Assembly: GCF_040954835.1 (NCBI RefSeq) | Contig: NC_090718.1 | Location: 16,011,532 to 16,075,531 of the forward strand | Reading direction: 5' to 3' | From: Lepisosteus oculatus | Taxonomy: Eukaryota > Chordata > Actinopteri > Semionotiformes > Lepisosteidae | Length of the DNA stretch: 64,000 nucleotides | Shown here: one piece after another, positions 31,122 to 45,424 of the stretch | Position numbering within the stretch: position 1 is the first letter of the stretch | How the letters are laid out: every line of letters starts with the position of its first letter | Notes under the pieces: model-generated | Database searches by the model: none | What the model was told of the DNA's origin: nothing | The model's input: only the letters and a program-made list of their open reading frames with translations | Translations under genes and position numbers: made by a program

Positions 31122-33416
31122 TCTGTATCAAACCATTTGATATTGTTTCTGAGTGTGTTTCATATGAATGTAGTCATTTTGATTTTAAGGCTAGTTTCTC
31201 AAAAACATGGTTTATAAATTTATGCCCGATTTGTTGGTTTGATTCAGAGCGTTTTGAAATGTAAGGGATCAAGTAATGGGTTTATTTGCTGCTGAAAAGA
31301 GAAGAAAGAAAAAAAAAAAGAAATGAGACAATTAGCTTGTAATGAGTTTATAACAACAGTAATTAGATTCCTGCAAGCACTCTTTTCATTGTCCAACAAC
31401 TGAAAGCTTTTAGGTATAAAGGAAGGGTCCTCTAATATTTGATGTGTGAGCTTGTCGTTCTATTGGAGATGTTAGTGAGTCTGAGGATTCGTGTTAATAT
31501 GACAATACTGCTACTACTATTAATAATACAGCATGGCAAGACTTCTTTCAGTCATTTCCCACCCCTCCACCTCAGTGAATCACACATGTTAAACTTCCAT
31601 CTCGGGTTCCAGATCAGACATGAGCAATCCTATATTACAAATACTTAGCACCAGGCAATTTAACCAGACAATAATTTAAGCAATTATTCATTCAAGAGAA
31701 GCAGCAGGACGAGTAAAGTGCCCCTCTGATGGCCGGTCAGTGGAATTAAACTGGAAAATTTCTTAGAAATGATTATTCTTACAATGATGTACCAATGGCG
31801 CCGCTTGGTGGTCATTCAGCAAAATTTCACCGAAGGTTTTTTTTAATTAAAATACCGTTAGTAATGTTCGTATTAATTAGTTATTTTAATTTTAAAAATA
31901 TTTAAGCATTTTCAACAGCAAAGAATACATTGCCTTGCAAACAAGAGTAATGAATGAATGTATTGTACATGGATACAAAATACAAAATAAATACAATAAA
32001 CCAAAAATTAAAATGACGTTCAAAAGGCGCGAGTCGATGACGTCAGAAGGAAGTCGCCCACGGGGCGTATGGGTAATGTAGTTTCTGTAGTTCTCTGGCC
32101 CGCACTGCCCACGTGTTTCGGTGATTTGATTGAACATCAGAATTAATTATATTGTACCATTTCAGCGTGTTTGTCGTGTCATGGATTTCTATGACTGTCT
32201 TATGGGTTCTCTTGTGTGTCATGTTTATTTTAGTGGGTGGCAGTGCTGGGGCCCTGAACTGTAATCATTCGTGTTAAGTATTTGTTACTGTGACCCTCCT
32301 GGGGAGGAGGGGACCTTTGTAAGATTCCTGTCCTGGCAAGCAGCAGGTGAGAGTTTGCTGTCCGACTCAATTACACCTCCGCTACCTCATTTCACCTCTT
32401 TCACCAGCCTGTAAAGGGGGTTGTGATAGTATGGGGTCTTTCTCTTTAACAACCTCAAACCGCAGGAAAGAAATGCTTCATTTATAAGATTGAAATATAA
32501 CCAGAAAGTATAAAAATAGCTATTTGTGTGTATCATGTCAGAAATATTTGTTTTTATTTTAAAAGAATTTAGAAGAGAAATATGATTAATAAGGCAGTAG
32601 AATCCATTTAAACTGTCATTTTCCTGTTTAGGTTGGAAAGTTTAATTTGATCAAGTCCACTTGAGTGCCTAAGCAACTGTTTGGGTAGTTTGGCTGGTGT
32701 GGTGGTGCTCTCCAAATACCTGATCCAAACGGACAGAGAGACAAAGTGAGAAAGAAAAGGTGTAAATAACAGACATATCATATATCATTTGCAGAATACA
32801 GTAATGTGCTGTTCAGCACAGTGACCTAGAGTGAAGATGGAAATCAGTCATTCTAGTGCTCTCAATGGTTTTCCATTACAAACGGACCAGGGCTTCCTGA
32901 GACACAGGCAGTTGGAGTTATATAGAGTTAGAGGTTGTTTTCACGGCACCAGCCGACTAAAGCAGAGACCTCCTTCCACTCCAGAATTTTTTTTTTTATT
33001 TGGGTGGGATCATCTGGAGTCTTGATTCCTTTCACGGAGTCAGCAGTAGATACACAGCTGTTAGCATAGGAGGAGTACAGAAGAGGTGACAGCAGTGCTG
33101 GGGACCCTCTGGCACAACCAGAGGTGTGAAATTGAAATTGTTTGGAAGGAATGGGAAGCTAAAGGCAGAGTCACAATCTCTGATTCATGTAATCAAAACA
33201 GTAAGTTCTTTCCTCGGGCAGCTTCGTTAGAACATTTTAAATAGATGTAAAAGTGTATTTACAGACTATATCAGCCCTTATCTTTATTTACCTGGTTTAA
33301 TCTTTTTTTCAGAAGTGTAAATATATTATACTATGTACCCCTGATGGAATTATTGATGTGCTATAAATATACTCTTGTTTGTATTGTATCTATTTTTATT
33401 GCTACAATAAAAAGTT

Positions 33417-34989
33417 AAAAAGAACTGCACTTTCGAGAAATGTCCACTGGGCGGCGACAGAGATACACGAGTCTATGGCGGCGAGTCCAATAGCGCCTCC
33501 GTACAGATCCTCGTTGTGCAGAGATTGAAAATCAATACAGATGATAACTGTGACGTTTGTGACAGCAACTCTGAAAGATAACGTAAAGAAGGAAACTAAT
33601 ATTGACATTACTTTTAAAGAAGTTAAATAATACTACATTTTAAACCTATTGAAAGTAATATGAAAATATCGTTTGTATTTAAAAAAATATGATACTTCCA
33701 CGATATAATAATTAACGAAATGCTGTGAGAGGAGACCCATGTTTAAACACTTTAAAACGGATGTAAATGCGTCTGTACAGACAATTTGAAACATGGACGG
33801 ACCTCATCTGCTTTTGTTTACTATTAAACAAGATTCCTTGTTTAATCTTTTTCCATAACATGTACATGTATTATCGTATGTACCCCTGACTATACTCTGT
33901 GTTATATGTATTCTTGTTTTTATGGCATGTATTGTTGTTATATTTAAAAATAAAAAGACGCGACTCGATTACGTCAAAAGGAAGTCGCCACAGGGCTTGT
34001 GGGAAATGTAGTCTCCATAGTGCTCTGGACTGCGCTCCACACGTGTTCCGCAGATTTGATTGAGCATCAGAATTAATTATACAATGTCAGTGTATTTACC
34101 GTGTCGCGGATTTCTATGTTTGTCTTACAAGACGGACTCGGCAGGAGCTGTTTCTTGCTCTCCGGAGTGAAGCTGTTCTGGGAAGAGACGAGCAAATCTT
34201 TAGACTCTTTGTAAATGAGACATCATCATGACAGCTGTGCCGACCTGCTCTTTATTGACCTGTTGAACCTGTTTGTGTAAAGAGCAGGAGTCTTGTGTAC
34301 CCCTGATTGTGTTATGTGTACTCTAGTGTGTTTGCAGCGCTCGTCCTGCCTGGTTTATCAACTCGACACAGAAACAAAACCCACTGCCGTCGTGTCTGTG
34401 GGTTTCTGAGCTCTCTTGTCTTGTTTGTCTCCTTTGTTTATTTTACTTTGTTAAATAAAGCGTGGTTGCCGGGGCAACGGAGCTGCAGTAGTTGTTGCCG
34501 GAGCGGGTCTGACCTCCAGCAGGTCAACAGGCGGCTTTTTTAATCTAATCTCCGAGAAAAACAGAAACTTAAGAAACTTGAGTCTAAAAAGCGCTGGCTG
34601 GAGTATTTTGTGGAAGAAACGGTGACTCGCAGGCTGTGGGACAGGACTATCAGGGACACATCAGCGCTGGACACCAGCCTCACACCGCTGGGCTCACTGC
34701 ACCATGAGCGAGTCCGTCGGCGCCTCCTCCTGCTGGGGTGTGTTACTGCAGGAGTGAGGAGTCTCCGGTCTCCGGTCGCGTCATGATCTGCAAGTGGAGG
34801 TGAGAGACGGCGGCGCAGTGGGTGGCAGCGCTGGGAGCCTGGATTTAGTTCCTGTGGTGCTGTCTGTGTGGAGTTTGCATGCTCTGCCTGTGTTCTCATG
34901 GGTCCTGTTCATGGGGTGCTGTCTGTGTGGAGTCTGCATGCTCTGCCCCTGTTCTCATGGGTCTGGTTTCCTGGGGTGCTGTCTGTGTG
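33417..34989 (+). repeat. Module C2 of unit 2
   Basis: Near-identical to 16205-17777. Confidence 0.75.
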
Positions 34990-35240
34990 GATACCTGGTG
35001 AAGAGACCCAGTGAGTGTTTGTGTGGCCAGCTGCGTCAACTTCAATAAAACTGGCCTTTTGGTTTGTTTGAGTGCTGACTTGCTATGGTGTATTTTTTCT
35101 CTCTGTGAACAACACGTCCTACGGCCAACACTACCCACACAGGAGGTGTGTGCGTGACAGCTCCTCAGCTGCAGCAGGAGTCCAAGTGTGCACAGATTTC
35201 TTGTTGGGTTTTGTTGTTTGAAGTTTCTGTTTGTATGTAG

Positions 35241-35889
35241 GAAGCAATTGTGCCATCGTGTGGTCCGAGTTATAGCACGCGACCAGAGCTCCCGAAGAGC
35301 GCCTGCCTCCTGCCCGATTCGACGTCTAAAATCATCACAGAACGGTGAGGAGCCTCTGACACAGCCCCCAGTACTGGGTGTGCAGAAATAATCCTATTGT
35401 ACAGTTTTGGTGTGAAATGGCCTCCAGTTCTTGTAACATGATGGGTTTCTCTGGACTGCAGTCCCAGTGCACTCCGCTTTGGATTTGCAGTGGTGTTTTC
35501 TACAATGGAAAACCCTTTGTTTGTACAGAATGGAAATGGCAGTCTGCATGTTTTAATAATCTAATGTGATCATGTACTACAGCTTAAACACTGAGCCAGG
35601 TGACGTTTGATTCTAAAAGATTTCTCTATCATTTCAGCGGCGCCTTGTCTGCGGCAGCCCGGCAGCTCCTCCTCCCTTCCAGCTGAGACTCTTCCCTCTC
35701 CAGAGGTGGGTTAGTGCTCTCAGGTCATCTTCTCTCACACAGCTGTGGGGCAGAAACGCTACTTCCACTGGGCAGAGAGCAGACGGGCAGTGGGAAGGGC
35801 AGCCCTGTGTTTGGGGATCAGGGCTGTCCCTGCTGAGGGATGCTTTCAGAGCCAAAGCAACTGGCTGGGTTATGAACTTTATGGTGTGA
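35241..35889 (+). other. Candidate three-exon segment, unit 3 copy
   Basis: Same splice-site words and open frame as the unit 1 copy. Confidence 0.25.
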
Positions 35890-38751
35890 TCCAAATATGA
35901 CATACAAAGACAGAGAATGAGAAAGAAATAGTATTGCATGTATCTGATCAAAACAGTCTCTTTCAGACAAAACAAATATTGAACAAAAACTTAGTTGCAA
36001 CACACTGCACTACACTTTCTTCTAGGCTGACATTACTGATAGTTTGTGCTGTCTTCCTTTCAGTCTGCAGGGTGTGCATCTTTTTCCTCAGCTTCCTACA
36101 CGAGGAATCAGTTTCTCCTGCCCTGGTTTCACTCCTTTATATCTCACAATCTTCTGCAGCTCCTGGAGGCTGACGACATGTTTGCTGTTTCTGAAAAATT
36201 GCTGACTGGCTCATCAGCACAATTGCTGATTCAAAATCCTTTACTCACATGTTGCCTTAGCCTCTGTATCACAGAGATGTCTTCTGGGTTGGGTAGATCG
36301 ATAGTGTGCTTTTGCTCAGTTGCTCTGCTCAATGCGTGGTCTTTTAACTCCGGCTGGGTACGAGCACCTCACTCTCCACACGGCTTTCCAAGGCTCTGTC
36401 ATCGTGTGTGAGGATGTTGTGTAGCTCGTGAAACAGTTCCCCCATTTGAGCCCTGGATTTACTGGGTACTTGAATACCTGAATCTTGCCGTCAGTCCTGA
36501 TCACCTTGTTTTTGTTCTGCAAGGACAAGGCACCTCCCCAGCACTGAACACAAACTGATACTGGCGGGTTGATTGTGTTGTGGTGTGAGTTTGTGTCTGT
36601 GGGGGTGAGGTGTCCCCTGCAGCGCGAACAAACATGCAGACTCCACACAGACAGCAGCCCTGGAATCAAACCCAGGGCCCCGGTGCTATGAGGCAGCGAT
36701 GCTAACCACTGTGCCGCAGTGTTGCCCCCTTTGAAAATGTCTGACTTCCGTTTAATTTGAGGTCACAAGCTTATAAATGGTCTCACAACGTTTGTCTCAT
36801 CTCAGGTTTCTCTGACCAGGCCCAAGGACCTGTAGTCACTGACAGCTTCTGCAGTCTGACGGTTCATTTCAGTAGGCTGGAGGGATGGCGCAATTATCCT
36901 CAAATCAGTGAGTATTGTTTTGCTCTTGTAACATGAAACATCAAAGAGAAGTCAACAGACTATTCCGTGAAACTGTTCAGACTGGCCCGTGGTGATTTTC
37001 TGGGTCCTTTAGTAAGCTGTCCGGGACTGTGTCATCGACACACTTTGTGAGAAGCCAGTCTGTGTGTTTGCTCTTGTGATCATTCGTGAACGAATGTAAG
37101 AGAGTGTAAGAGAGGGAGAAGATTCGGCCCTGGAGTGATCCACTTTTCTATTTAACAACCTCAAACTGCAGGAGAGAAATGCTTCATTTCTAAGATGGAA
37201 ATATAATCAGAAAGTATAATTAGCCATTTGTGTATATCATGTCAAAAAATGTTTTATATATAAAAAGAATTTAGTAGAGACATTTGCTTAATAAGGCAGT
37301 AGAATAAATCTTGTGATGCTGGTGTGATGGTGCTCTCCAACAAACTGATACAAATGGACAGAGAGACAAAGTGAGAAAGAAAATGTGTACATAACAGACA
37401 TATATGCAGAATACAATACAGTGCTGTAAAGTACAGTACCCTAGAGTGAAGATGGAAATCATTCATTCTGGTGCAGAAGAAATGAATCTGCTCTCAATGG
37501 TTTTCCTGTACAATTGGAACACGTTGTGAATTCTACATAATTCACAGAAAACAAAATAAACAACTCATTCACTCCCCTGCTGTCCGTGACCCAGAGCTCA
37601 GTAATCATTTCACTACTGAAGATCATGCAGTTTTTAATGCTTTTCATTTGAACATCCTACTTGTTAATATTTCCTCTTAGATGAGAATATTCTCTTCGGC
37701 GTGTCTTTACAACTCTTCTCTTATTGCTCCTCTTGTCAGTAATCCGGTGTGAAAGCTGTCTCTGTCGGAATCAATGTCTTACCTCTCCGTCTTGTGTTTC
37801 AGGTCTCCTCTGGCTGCTGACCCTGCCGTCAGGACAGAACACATCCCGCACTGACCACACTGCTGGGTTTACTGTACGTGACAATAAAGAGCTTGAGCAA
37901 CACATCTAATGTGATCTCTGCACGCTTCCCGAGGAGGGTCCAGCAACGTTCTATATAGTGCACATCACCATCGGGATGAAAAACAAAAATCCCCAGTGGG
38001 AGTCCAGTCTTTCCCTGCTACGCAAATTGCTTTTCGTTAGGTGAGGTCGCAAGTTCTTAGTGGAGAATGTTGTACAGTTTCTTAATGCAATAGGGCGAGT
38101 AAGACTGAAGTTCCCCCCGTGTTGGCCGATCAGTGGAACGAAACTGAAAAAAGCTCCTTGAAACTGTGATTCATACACTTATACACTGGCTCAGCATGGT
38201 GCTCACCTGCTGTCCTTGGGTGTCTGCTGAAATTTGATTTTTTTTCAGGAGCACTGTGACCCAGAGCTCAATAATCATTTCAGCTACTGAAGATCATTCA
38301 GTTTTTAATGCTTTTCATTTGAACATCCTACTTGTTAGTATTTCCTCTTAGGTGAGAATACTCTGGTACTTTTCTGGGTCTTAGTTGAGTGAGCTTTATT
38401 AGAATAATTGAACAATACTTTCACCTCCACATAACACTCATAGATTTTTCAAGGGTTAAATATGGGAGCCACGTTTCTTATATGTTTCCTTTTGTAAGTT
38501 GATTCACAAAGCTTTCACCGCCTCCACTCCAGTGAATCACTTTGTTTAGCAAGTGATCAGGTGGAACAGTTTAATTTCTTCCTGCAAATAATGCCTTTTC
38601 CTTTTTCATCCCATTCAAGTCTCCGTCCTAGTTAGTCATTGTGATGTAGAACGGCAGTGGTCCAGTTGAAAGGTTCAAGGTTTCACTGTGTTTTAGAGTG
38701 CAGATAAAGAAGATAATAGGAGAGGAAACTGGAAAAGCCGTGACTCTGTCA

Positions 38752-39362
38752 TTCCATTCAATTAAATTTATTTTCATATAGCACCTTTCACAACAAGGTT
38801 GCCCCAAGGCGCTTAACAATGCAGGTAAATATACATTTTGTGAATACAGAACTGAAGACAATGGAGGAAAGGAACCAAAGACTCAGTAAGGAGAATAAAA
38901 TCCTCTAGGGGTCCAAGGTCAACTGGCTGCCCAACCCCTTTGGGCATGCTAACATTATATCATTAAAAAAAAAGAAAGAAATGAATGCGGGTATTAATCC
39001 ATCCATCCATCACGTTATCTGTATGTCAGTACCCCATGCAGGTCTCTGCAGACAAGCAGAATCCTCCTAAACGACAGCTGTATCCATGATGCCCCTCTTG
39101 GATCCATGGCACTGATGCAGCATTCAACTCACATGGTGCCCAGCCCATGACAGACAGTATTTCTCCTCTGCAGTATCCCTGCGAGGCAGGACAGGTGCCT
39201 GACCTCTGAGAGCCTTGTAAGTAAGTAGAAGGAGTTTGAAGTCCGCCCTGTACCCGAGAGGAAGCCAATGAAGAGAGAGAAGTATGGGGGTTATGTGGTC
39301 ATTCTTTCTGCTCCAAGTAACAATTCTAGCTGCTGCATTCTGTAAGTATTCAAACTCTTTGC
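38752..39362 (-). mobile_element. L2-type LINE 3' end, unit 3 copy
   Basis: Same C-terminal motif and tail as 3735-4345. Confidence 0.8.
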
Positions 39363-40657
39363 TGTGACAAATCTAACGTACTTTAGGCAGACAAAACGAC
39401 CTTAAAAAGCCACATGATTTTTAAGTAGTCTGTCTGTGTGTAGTAACAGTGGTTCACATTATTTCAGAACGTATACTCCCGTCTCTGTAACTTTCCTCAG
39501 TCAGCTATTGAACATTCTGTATTTACACCACGAATGCACTACTTTGTCTCGCGCGCGGTCACACTGGCCGTCCACAGGCACGGGCAGGAGCAGGGAACAC
39601 GAGGCCGCTCTGTAGTGCCCCTGTGGCTCTCCAGCAGAGGGGAGCACTTTGCTCAACAGCCCTGAGCCAAAGGACCCAGTGATAAAGCTGAAAATCTGGC
39701 AAGTCCCCCAGTCTCCCTGGGGCGCTGAAGAGGATTTCATCTGATGCTGAGGTTCCTGTAACTCAACACAAAATTGAACACGGCGAGTTATGAGTTTGTG
39801 AAGAAGTGACAGCGGAACAATGTCAAACAGGAAGTTAACCTACAGGAAAGAATGAATTGAATCTCTGATATTCAAGCATGCAGTGTGACGTCCACTGTCT
39901 ATTCAAATCTACTCTGCAAGTCTTACAATTCTTTTTCATACACCGTCTCCTGGTTATTGTTTTGTGAGTGATTGAACTGTTTCTCAGTAGAAATAAGACC
40001 GATAACTCACTGCTTCAGGATGCACACTATCGTCGATGAAACCTGTGGTGTAAGCAAGCGAAAAGAGACAGATCCTTCTAAAACACAGAGGCCATCGGGA
40101 GGGCAGAAACACTCTGCAACAGGTAGGAGCTGTGGAGCCGTGATTCCCCCGAGCCAGAGCCCTCGTCCTCCCTCGACAGCGAACTGAGCTCCAGCGACTG
40201 GAGCAGCTACCTGCCGTCGTGGGACCTCCTGCAGATTGGGAACGGGTAAGGCAATTCGACACGAGCCCACTCCTCTTCCCACTGCTTACACCCCTATAAC
40301 AAATAGTTTCAGGGTATTCAAGTACAGGATAAAGAGATGACAGGTGTTCCCAATTGGCTGAGGATACAACTCTCTCTCTCTGAGAAAGCACACAGAGGTG
40401 GACAAAGCAATTAAATGCGTTTACAAGTCATTTCCTCTGTTTCTGGTCTTTCTTTACATATCAGAAAAGTGAACTGGTGGCTGTTGGAAAGTGTCTGCTC
40501 CGTACGTAATATACATGTAAAAGATGTGATTAAATATCTTGGTATTAAGATTTTCAAAAAGGTGATTTTGTGATTTGATGTTCTCTACCTTAGTAAAATA
40601 AAAAAAAAACTTTATTCATGGTTGCTATTTGTCAAACACGGGCAGAAGGAGGCCTAA

Positions 40658-40960
40658 ATGCTACAGGGTTTAGAGCATCTAATACCGATACCGACAGTAT
40701 TATTTACAAAATTAAGCAAAGTAGGTGATGTATGTTTCCCTAATTTAATCATTCAGGAACTAGGTATTGATGCTTTTAAGAAACTAACAGTAGCCCATCA
40801 GAACCTATGGAAGAATTTACAACCTTTATTAGACTACAAGGAAAACAATGTAGTTATACGTGTACTAATAAATACTTCAGATCCCTCTCGCAATCTCACA
40901 ATATCTTGTCAAACTATTTTGGAGCACCTCTTTGGGGAAAGTGAGTGGAATCAAACATGA
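40658..40960 (+). CDS. Unidentified 100-codon frame, unit 3 copy
   Basis: Protein identical to that at 5638-5940. Confidence 0.25.
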   Translation: MLQGLEHLIPIPTVLFTKLSKVGDVCFPNLIIQELGIDAFKKLTVAHQNLWKNLQPLLDYKENNVVIRVLINTSDPSRNLTISCQTILEHLFGESEWNQT

Positions 40961-41717
40961 CTATTGTCAAACAGATTTTGTATGAATAATAAGGTTAAGG
41001 CGTCAGTACAAAATTGTACATTGAATCGACCCGGTAAAGATACACAGTGTGCATAGATTTAAAAGTAATATAGATGATAATTGTCTATCTCAAAGCAGCC
41101 CAGAAACCTTACGTTTGTTTTTGTTTTGTTCTGTTGTTAAAACACTCTGAACAGATCGGCAAAATGGTGTAAAGAAGGCTTCTAATTCTGACATTTCCTG
41201 TAGACAAATTGACGTTATTTTACTGCTCAATACTGCTGAACCGAATCTAAAATATAATGTATCATTGGCTTAATCATTATACTCGCTCGTTATTAGATGT
41301 AGAAATAGCCTAAAGATGAGAAATAATCGAAAATTGAATAATTAGACCGTATGTCGTAGTAGCAGATTGTACTTCTCGCCTACTTGATGTGGTCGAGCAA
41401 CTCCACAATCGCCATACAATCCGTCCGTTCTCATGCTCTGACTTTCAGGTTGGGCAGTGGACTGGATTCCAGGGCAAACTCGTTCTTGTTTGATTATCCG
41501 TGTGAAATCTCGCCCAATATAACAGGTAAGCTCATGCACTGAAATGATGCGCTTCCAAATTAAAGCGACACGCATTTGAATAATTCAAAATACACACGAG
41601 GGAACGTCTCCAAACCATGTCTAAGTATCACAACATGAAAGCTGTGCGTACCTTCTCTTTATTTGACTGTATAATGTACTCCGGTGATCTGTAACGTAGT
41701 CTTGCGTGCATCGTAAA

Positions 41718-42130
41718 GGATCCGGACTTCCGGCTACGGAAAACCCGGAGTGGATCAGCCATTGCACCGGACCCGGACTTCCGGCTACGAAAAACCCGGA
41801 GTGGATCGGCCTTTCCACCGGACCCGGACTTCCGGCTACGAAAAACCCGGAGTGGATCGGCCGTTCCACTGGATCCGGACTGCCGGCTACGGAAAACCCG
41901 GAGTGGATCGGCCTTCCACTGGATCCGGACTGCCGGCTACGGAAAACCCGGAGTGGATCGGCCTCCCACTGGATCCGGACTGCCGGCTACGGAAAACCCG
42001 GAGTGGATCGGCCTTCCACTGGATCCGGACTGCCGGCTACGGAAAACCCGGAGTGGATCGGCCTCCCACTGGATCCGGACTGCCGGCTACGGAAAACCCG
42101 GAGTGGATCGGCCTTCCACTGGATCCGGAC
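41718..42130 (+). repeat. 50/51-bp minisatellite, unit 3, 8 copies
   Basis: Starts at 41718, 41769, 41820, 41871, 41921, 41971, 42021 and 42071, partial at 42121. Two of the TT-form copies found in units 1 and 2 are missing. Confidence 0.95.
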
Positions 42131-42250
42131 TGTGAGCAGCTTTTGTCCAATCGGCGCTGAGATTTCAGCAGGAGGCGGGAGACAGGCTCTTGTCCAGTCA
42201 CACAGCTTCAGTCCCGGGACTTTTCCGAATTCCGGCGGGCGGTGACACTT

Positions 42251-43440
42251 CCGAGAAATGTCCACTGGGTGGCGACAGAGATACACGGAGCTGAGTCTCA
42301 AAGCGCTATCGGAAAGACTTGAAATCGGAAAGAAATACATTTGTTACGTTTTAATCCCATTGAAAAGGAAGATGAAAATATCGTTTGTATTTTAAAACAT
42401 TATTATACTTGCGCAACATAATTATTAAGGGAATGGTGTGAGAGGAGACCGTGTTTGAACAGTTTAAGACGGATGTAAAGACATTTTATTTCAGAATGTC
42501 TTTCTGAAATGTGTCTGTTTCTGTGTTGTAAGAACGTTGAAGCATGGACGGGCCTTATCTGCATTTACCTTGTTGAATCTTTTTTTCCATAAAATGTACA
42601 TGTATTATTGCATGTACCCTGACAATACGACTGCTACGTTACGTTTTCTTGTAGTTTTTGGTCTCATAAAAAATACAAAAGTATGAGTCGATGACGTCAA
42701 AATGGTGTCGCCCACAGGGCTTATGGGTAATGTAGTCTCTGTAGTTCACTGGGCTTCCCTGCCCATGTGTTTCGCTGATTTCATTGAACATTAGAATGAA
42801 TTATATTAATACAATTTCAGCGTATTTATCGTGTCTTGTATTTCTTTGTCTCTCTTATGTGTTCCCTTGTGTGTATGTTTTCTTGTATTTCACTTGTCTG
42901 CGGCGCTGGTTAATCGACTTGGCACATAAAGCAAACCCACCGTCCTCGTGTTTCTTAGCTCCCGTCTTGTTTGCAAACTTTTCTCCTGTGTTTATTTTAC
43001 TTTGTCAATAAAACGTGGTTGCCGGGGAAACGGTGCTGCAGAAGTTGTTGCGAGCTGACCTCTAGGAGGTAAACAGTCGGCTTTTGTAATCTAATCAGCG
43101 AGCAAAGCAGAAACGTTAGTCTAAAAAGCGCTGGCTGAGTATTTTGTGGACATTATGCAGAAGAAAAGGAAGAAACGGTGAGTCGCAGGCTGTGTGACAG
43201 GACTGTCGGGGAAATGTAAGCGCTGGGCTGAGCGAGTCCGTCGGCGCCTCCTCCTGCAGGAGTGAGGAGTCTCCGGTCTCCGGTCGCGTCCTGATCTGCA
43301 TGTGGAGGTGAAAGGCTGAGAGACGGCGCACATGCTCTGCACATGTTCTCATGTGTCTGGTTTCCTGGAGTGCTGTCTGTGTGGAGTTTGCATGCTCTGC
43401 TCATGTTCTCAAGGGTTTCCTGCCGCTTCTGCAGTCCAGT
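42251..43440 (+). repeat. Module C1 of unit 3 (short form)
   Basis: Matches 7331 onward but lacks 544 bp. In units 1 and 2 the AATAAA/X-box/donor block occurs twice in tandem; here only one, hybrid block remains, with the junction near 43,170. Confidence 0.75.
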
Positions 43441-44555
43441 GTTGGTGAGTCTGTCGGGTTGATTGTGTTGTGGTGTGAGTGTGCCCTAAAGGGGTTTTAA
43501 TAGTATGGGGTTTGTGTGTTCACTTGTATGCAGACCACTGGAGAGACCGGTTGTTTTTTGCCAGGCAGACTAATGGCTGCATATTCAATTCCAGCTACTG
43601 AACCAGCAAGTGGGACAGTGTTTGAAAACCCTTTCAATGAAAGGTTTGTAGAACAGTGTTGCTATTGTTCTGTTTAATTCGAGGTCACCAAGCTTATAAA
43701 TGGTCTCACAACGTTTGTCTCTTTTCAGGTTTCTCCGACCCGGAGAGTGAACAAAGAAGTGATAAGGGCCCATAACACCTAAGCTCGGCACTCTCACACT
43801 CTTCAGCCACACGAGCTTCCTCCTGGTAAAATACTGGGCAAGCCCCTTTCTGACAGGGACAGTGGAAAACCCCCTGAGGGAGATGGGCTGAGGGGAGGAA
43901 TAAAACCATCTGAGCCGGAACGGAGCGCGCTCCCGATTCCCACTAGACCCGGGAGACGACACAGGCAGCACAAGGGAAGCTGCGGCGCTCGAGTTCACGG
44001 AGGCAAGGACCGATTGACGACCACGGGAGACAGTGGCATCGGAACAGAGGTACTGTACAGAGACTTTTAATACCTGAAGGCAAGGAGCGAGAAACCGGCC
44101 CCGCTAGCCGCTCCAAACTGAGGGGAATGGAATACAGTTCGCGGGAGGATTTCTAGTGGAACCTGAACGGAGTCTGGGGAAATGGGACCGGCCTCTCGTT
44201 CACTGGGGCCATCAAAGACTTTACAGGTACGAAGAAGAATCGTTCGAGTGGCCACTCTTCGGTACTTGACAGAAAAGACTGCCGTCCCTCTGGATTCATT
44301 ATGACCCTTGGAAGGACCTTTTGTTGCTGCTGTTTTCGTTGTGTCTTTGGCTGATGGTGAAAGTGGATAGAAAATAAAAAGGTCACTTATACGATACACA
44401 TGCTTGTCGCTGGTCTGTGTGGGCATTGGTGGATCTGGAAGATCAACAGAACCTGTTGCATTGCTAGGTGCCGTAGTCATATATGAGGCAGGAAATAATT
44501 CTTGTTTGAGGGGTCACCTCACTGTGACACGAACGTGTTGGGAAGACGCGCCAGT

Positions 44556-45292
44556 TCTGACGTTAGTGCGACGGGTCTGTAGGCATTAAGGCAGGTTCTT
44601 GTGTCCTTTTTTGGAACAGGAACAATAACAGAAGATTTGAAGCAGTCTGGCACTGTGCACTGGGACAATGATTGCTTAAAAACGTCTGTAAAGATTGGAG
44701 CGAGTTGGCCAGCACAGGGCTGTAGTGTGGCTGGAGATACACAGTCAGGTCCTGCTGCCTTTTTACAGTTTTGCTTTTTGAATAGCCTTAACACATCCTG
44801 TTCTTTGCTTCACAGGGCATTCTCAAGACTTGTAAACGGCGTCAAGTCTTCGTGAGAGATTGAGTGTGAGTGGGTGTGGCACTCCAGTTGAGTGGGGGAC
44901 AATAGCTCATCCCCAGGATGTGAATTATTTGGAGGAGTTGCGAGACTGCCATGGACAAGGTCGTTGGAGATCCTTTGTGTTTCAGACCTGCTGTAAAATG
45001 TGTTATCTGGTAGAGAGTGATCAAGATGTATCTGAGGGGATTTTCTTTTGGAATTGGTAACAGTTTGGAGACCTTTCCAGACAGATAAACAGTCTTTGTT
45101 AGCAAACAGTTGTTCTAGCTGTGGACAGGAGGGGAATCAAAAGGTAGAGAACACTATTTTTAGAGAAATGGCCCTAAAGGAACAAAGCATAGTGTAGGAT
45201 GCCACTAGCTTAAGTCTTAACAGCACTGCATGAGAGGAGAAGCCAGTGTCTATTTGTTCTGAGGGGTCCTCAGAAAGGTCAAAAGGTTGCAA
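44556..45292 (-). mobile_element. L2-type LINE RT fragment, unit 3 copy
   Basis: Same motifs with more substitutions (for example AYRPVALTS). The upstream 160-codon minus frame of the other units is not intact here. Confidence 0.85.
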
Positions 45293-45417
45293 ACAGATAG
45301 GAGACTGGTTATATGCCTGAAGCTTAGCTAGAGGAACATAACATTGCTGGAATGCTGAGAGGGGAGGTTATCAGAGCCTAATGTTATTGCGAAAAATGGC
45401 AACTAGGTATAGAAGAT

Positions 45418-45424
45418 CTGATGA
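45418..45424. other. Empty site of the 5S-SINE in unit 3
   Basis: Unit 3 reads gatCTGATGAatgtctgtcc, a single copy of the target word with one change, where the other units have the SINE between two CTGCTGA copies. Confidence 0.8.

Larger units (their letters stand above)
17778..34989 (+). repeat. Macrosatellite unit 2 (complete, 17,212 bp)
   Basis: Complete copy. It matches unit 1 at an offset of 17,805 up to about 5,590, then 17,214 and finally 17,212. The offset change marks a deletion of about 590 bp in this unit (junction near 23,395-23,413). It has the 5S-SINE, the 330-bp element and ten copies of the 50-bp minisatellite, like unit 1. Confidence 0.95.
29119..34989 (+). repeat. Half-2 sub-unit of unit 2
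   Basis: Near-identical to 11908-17777, with an extra G near 32,300 as the main length change. Contains the 330-bp element, the core-deleted LINE, promoter-like module M2 and module C2. Confidence 0.85.
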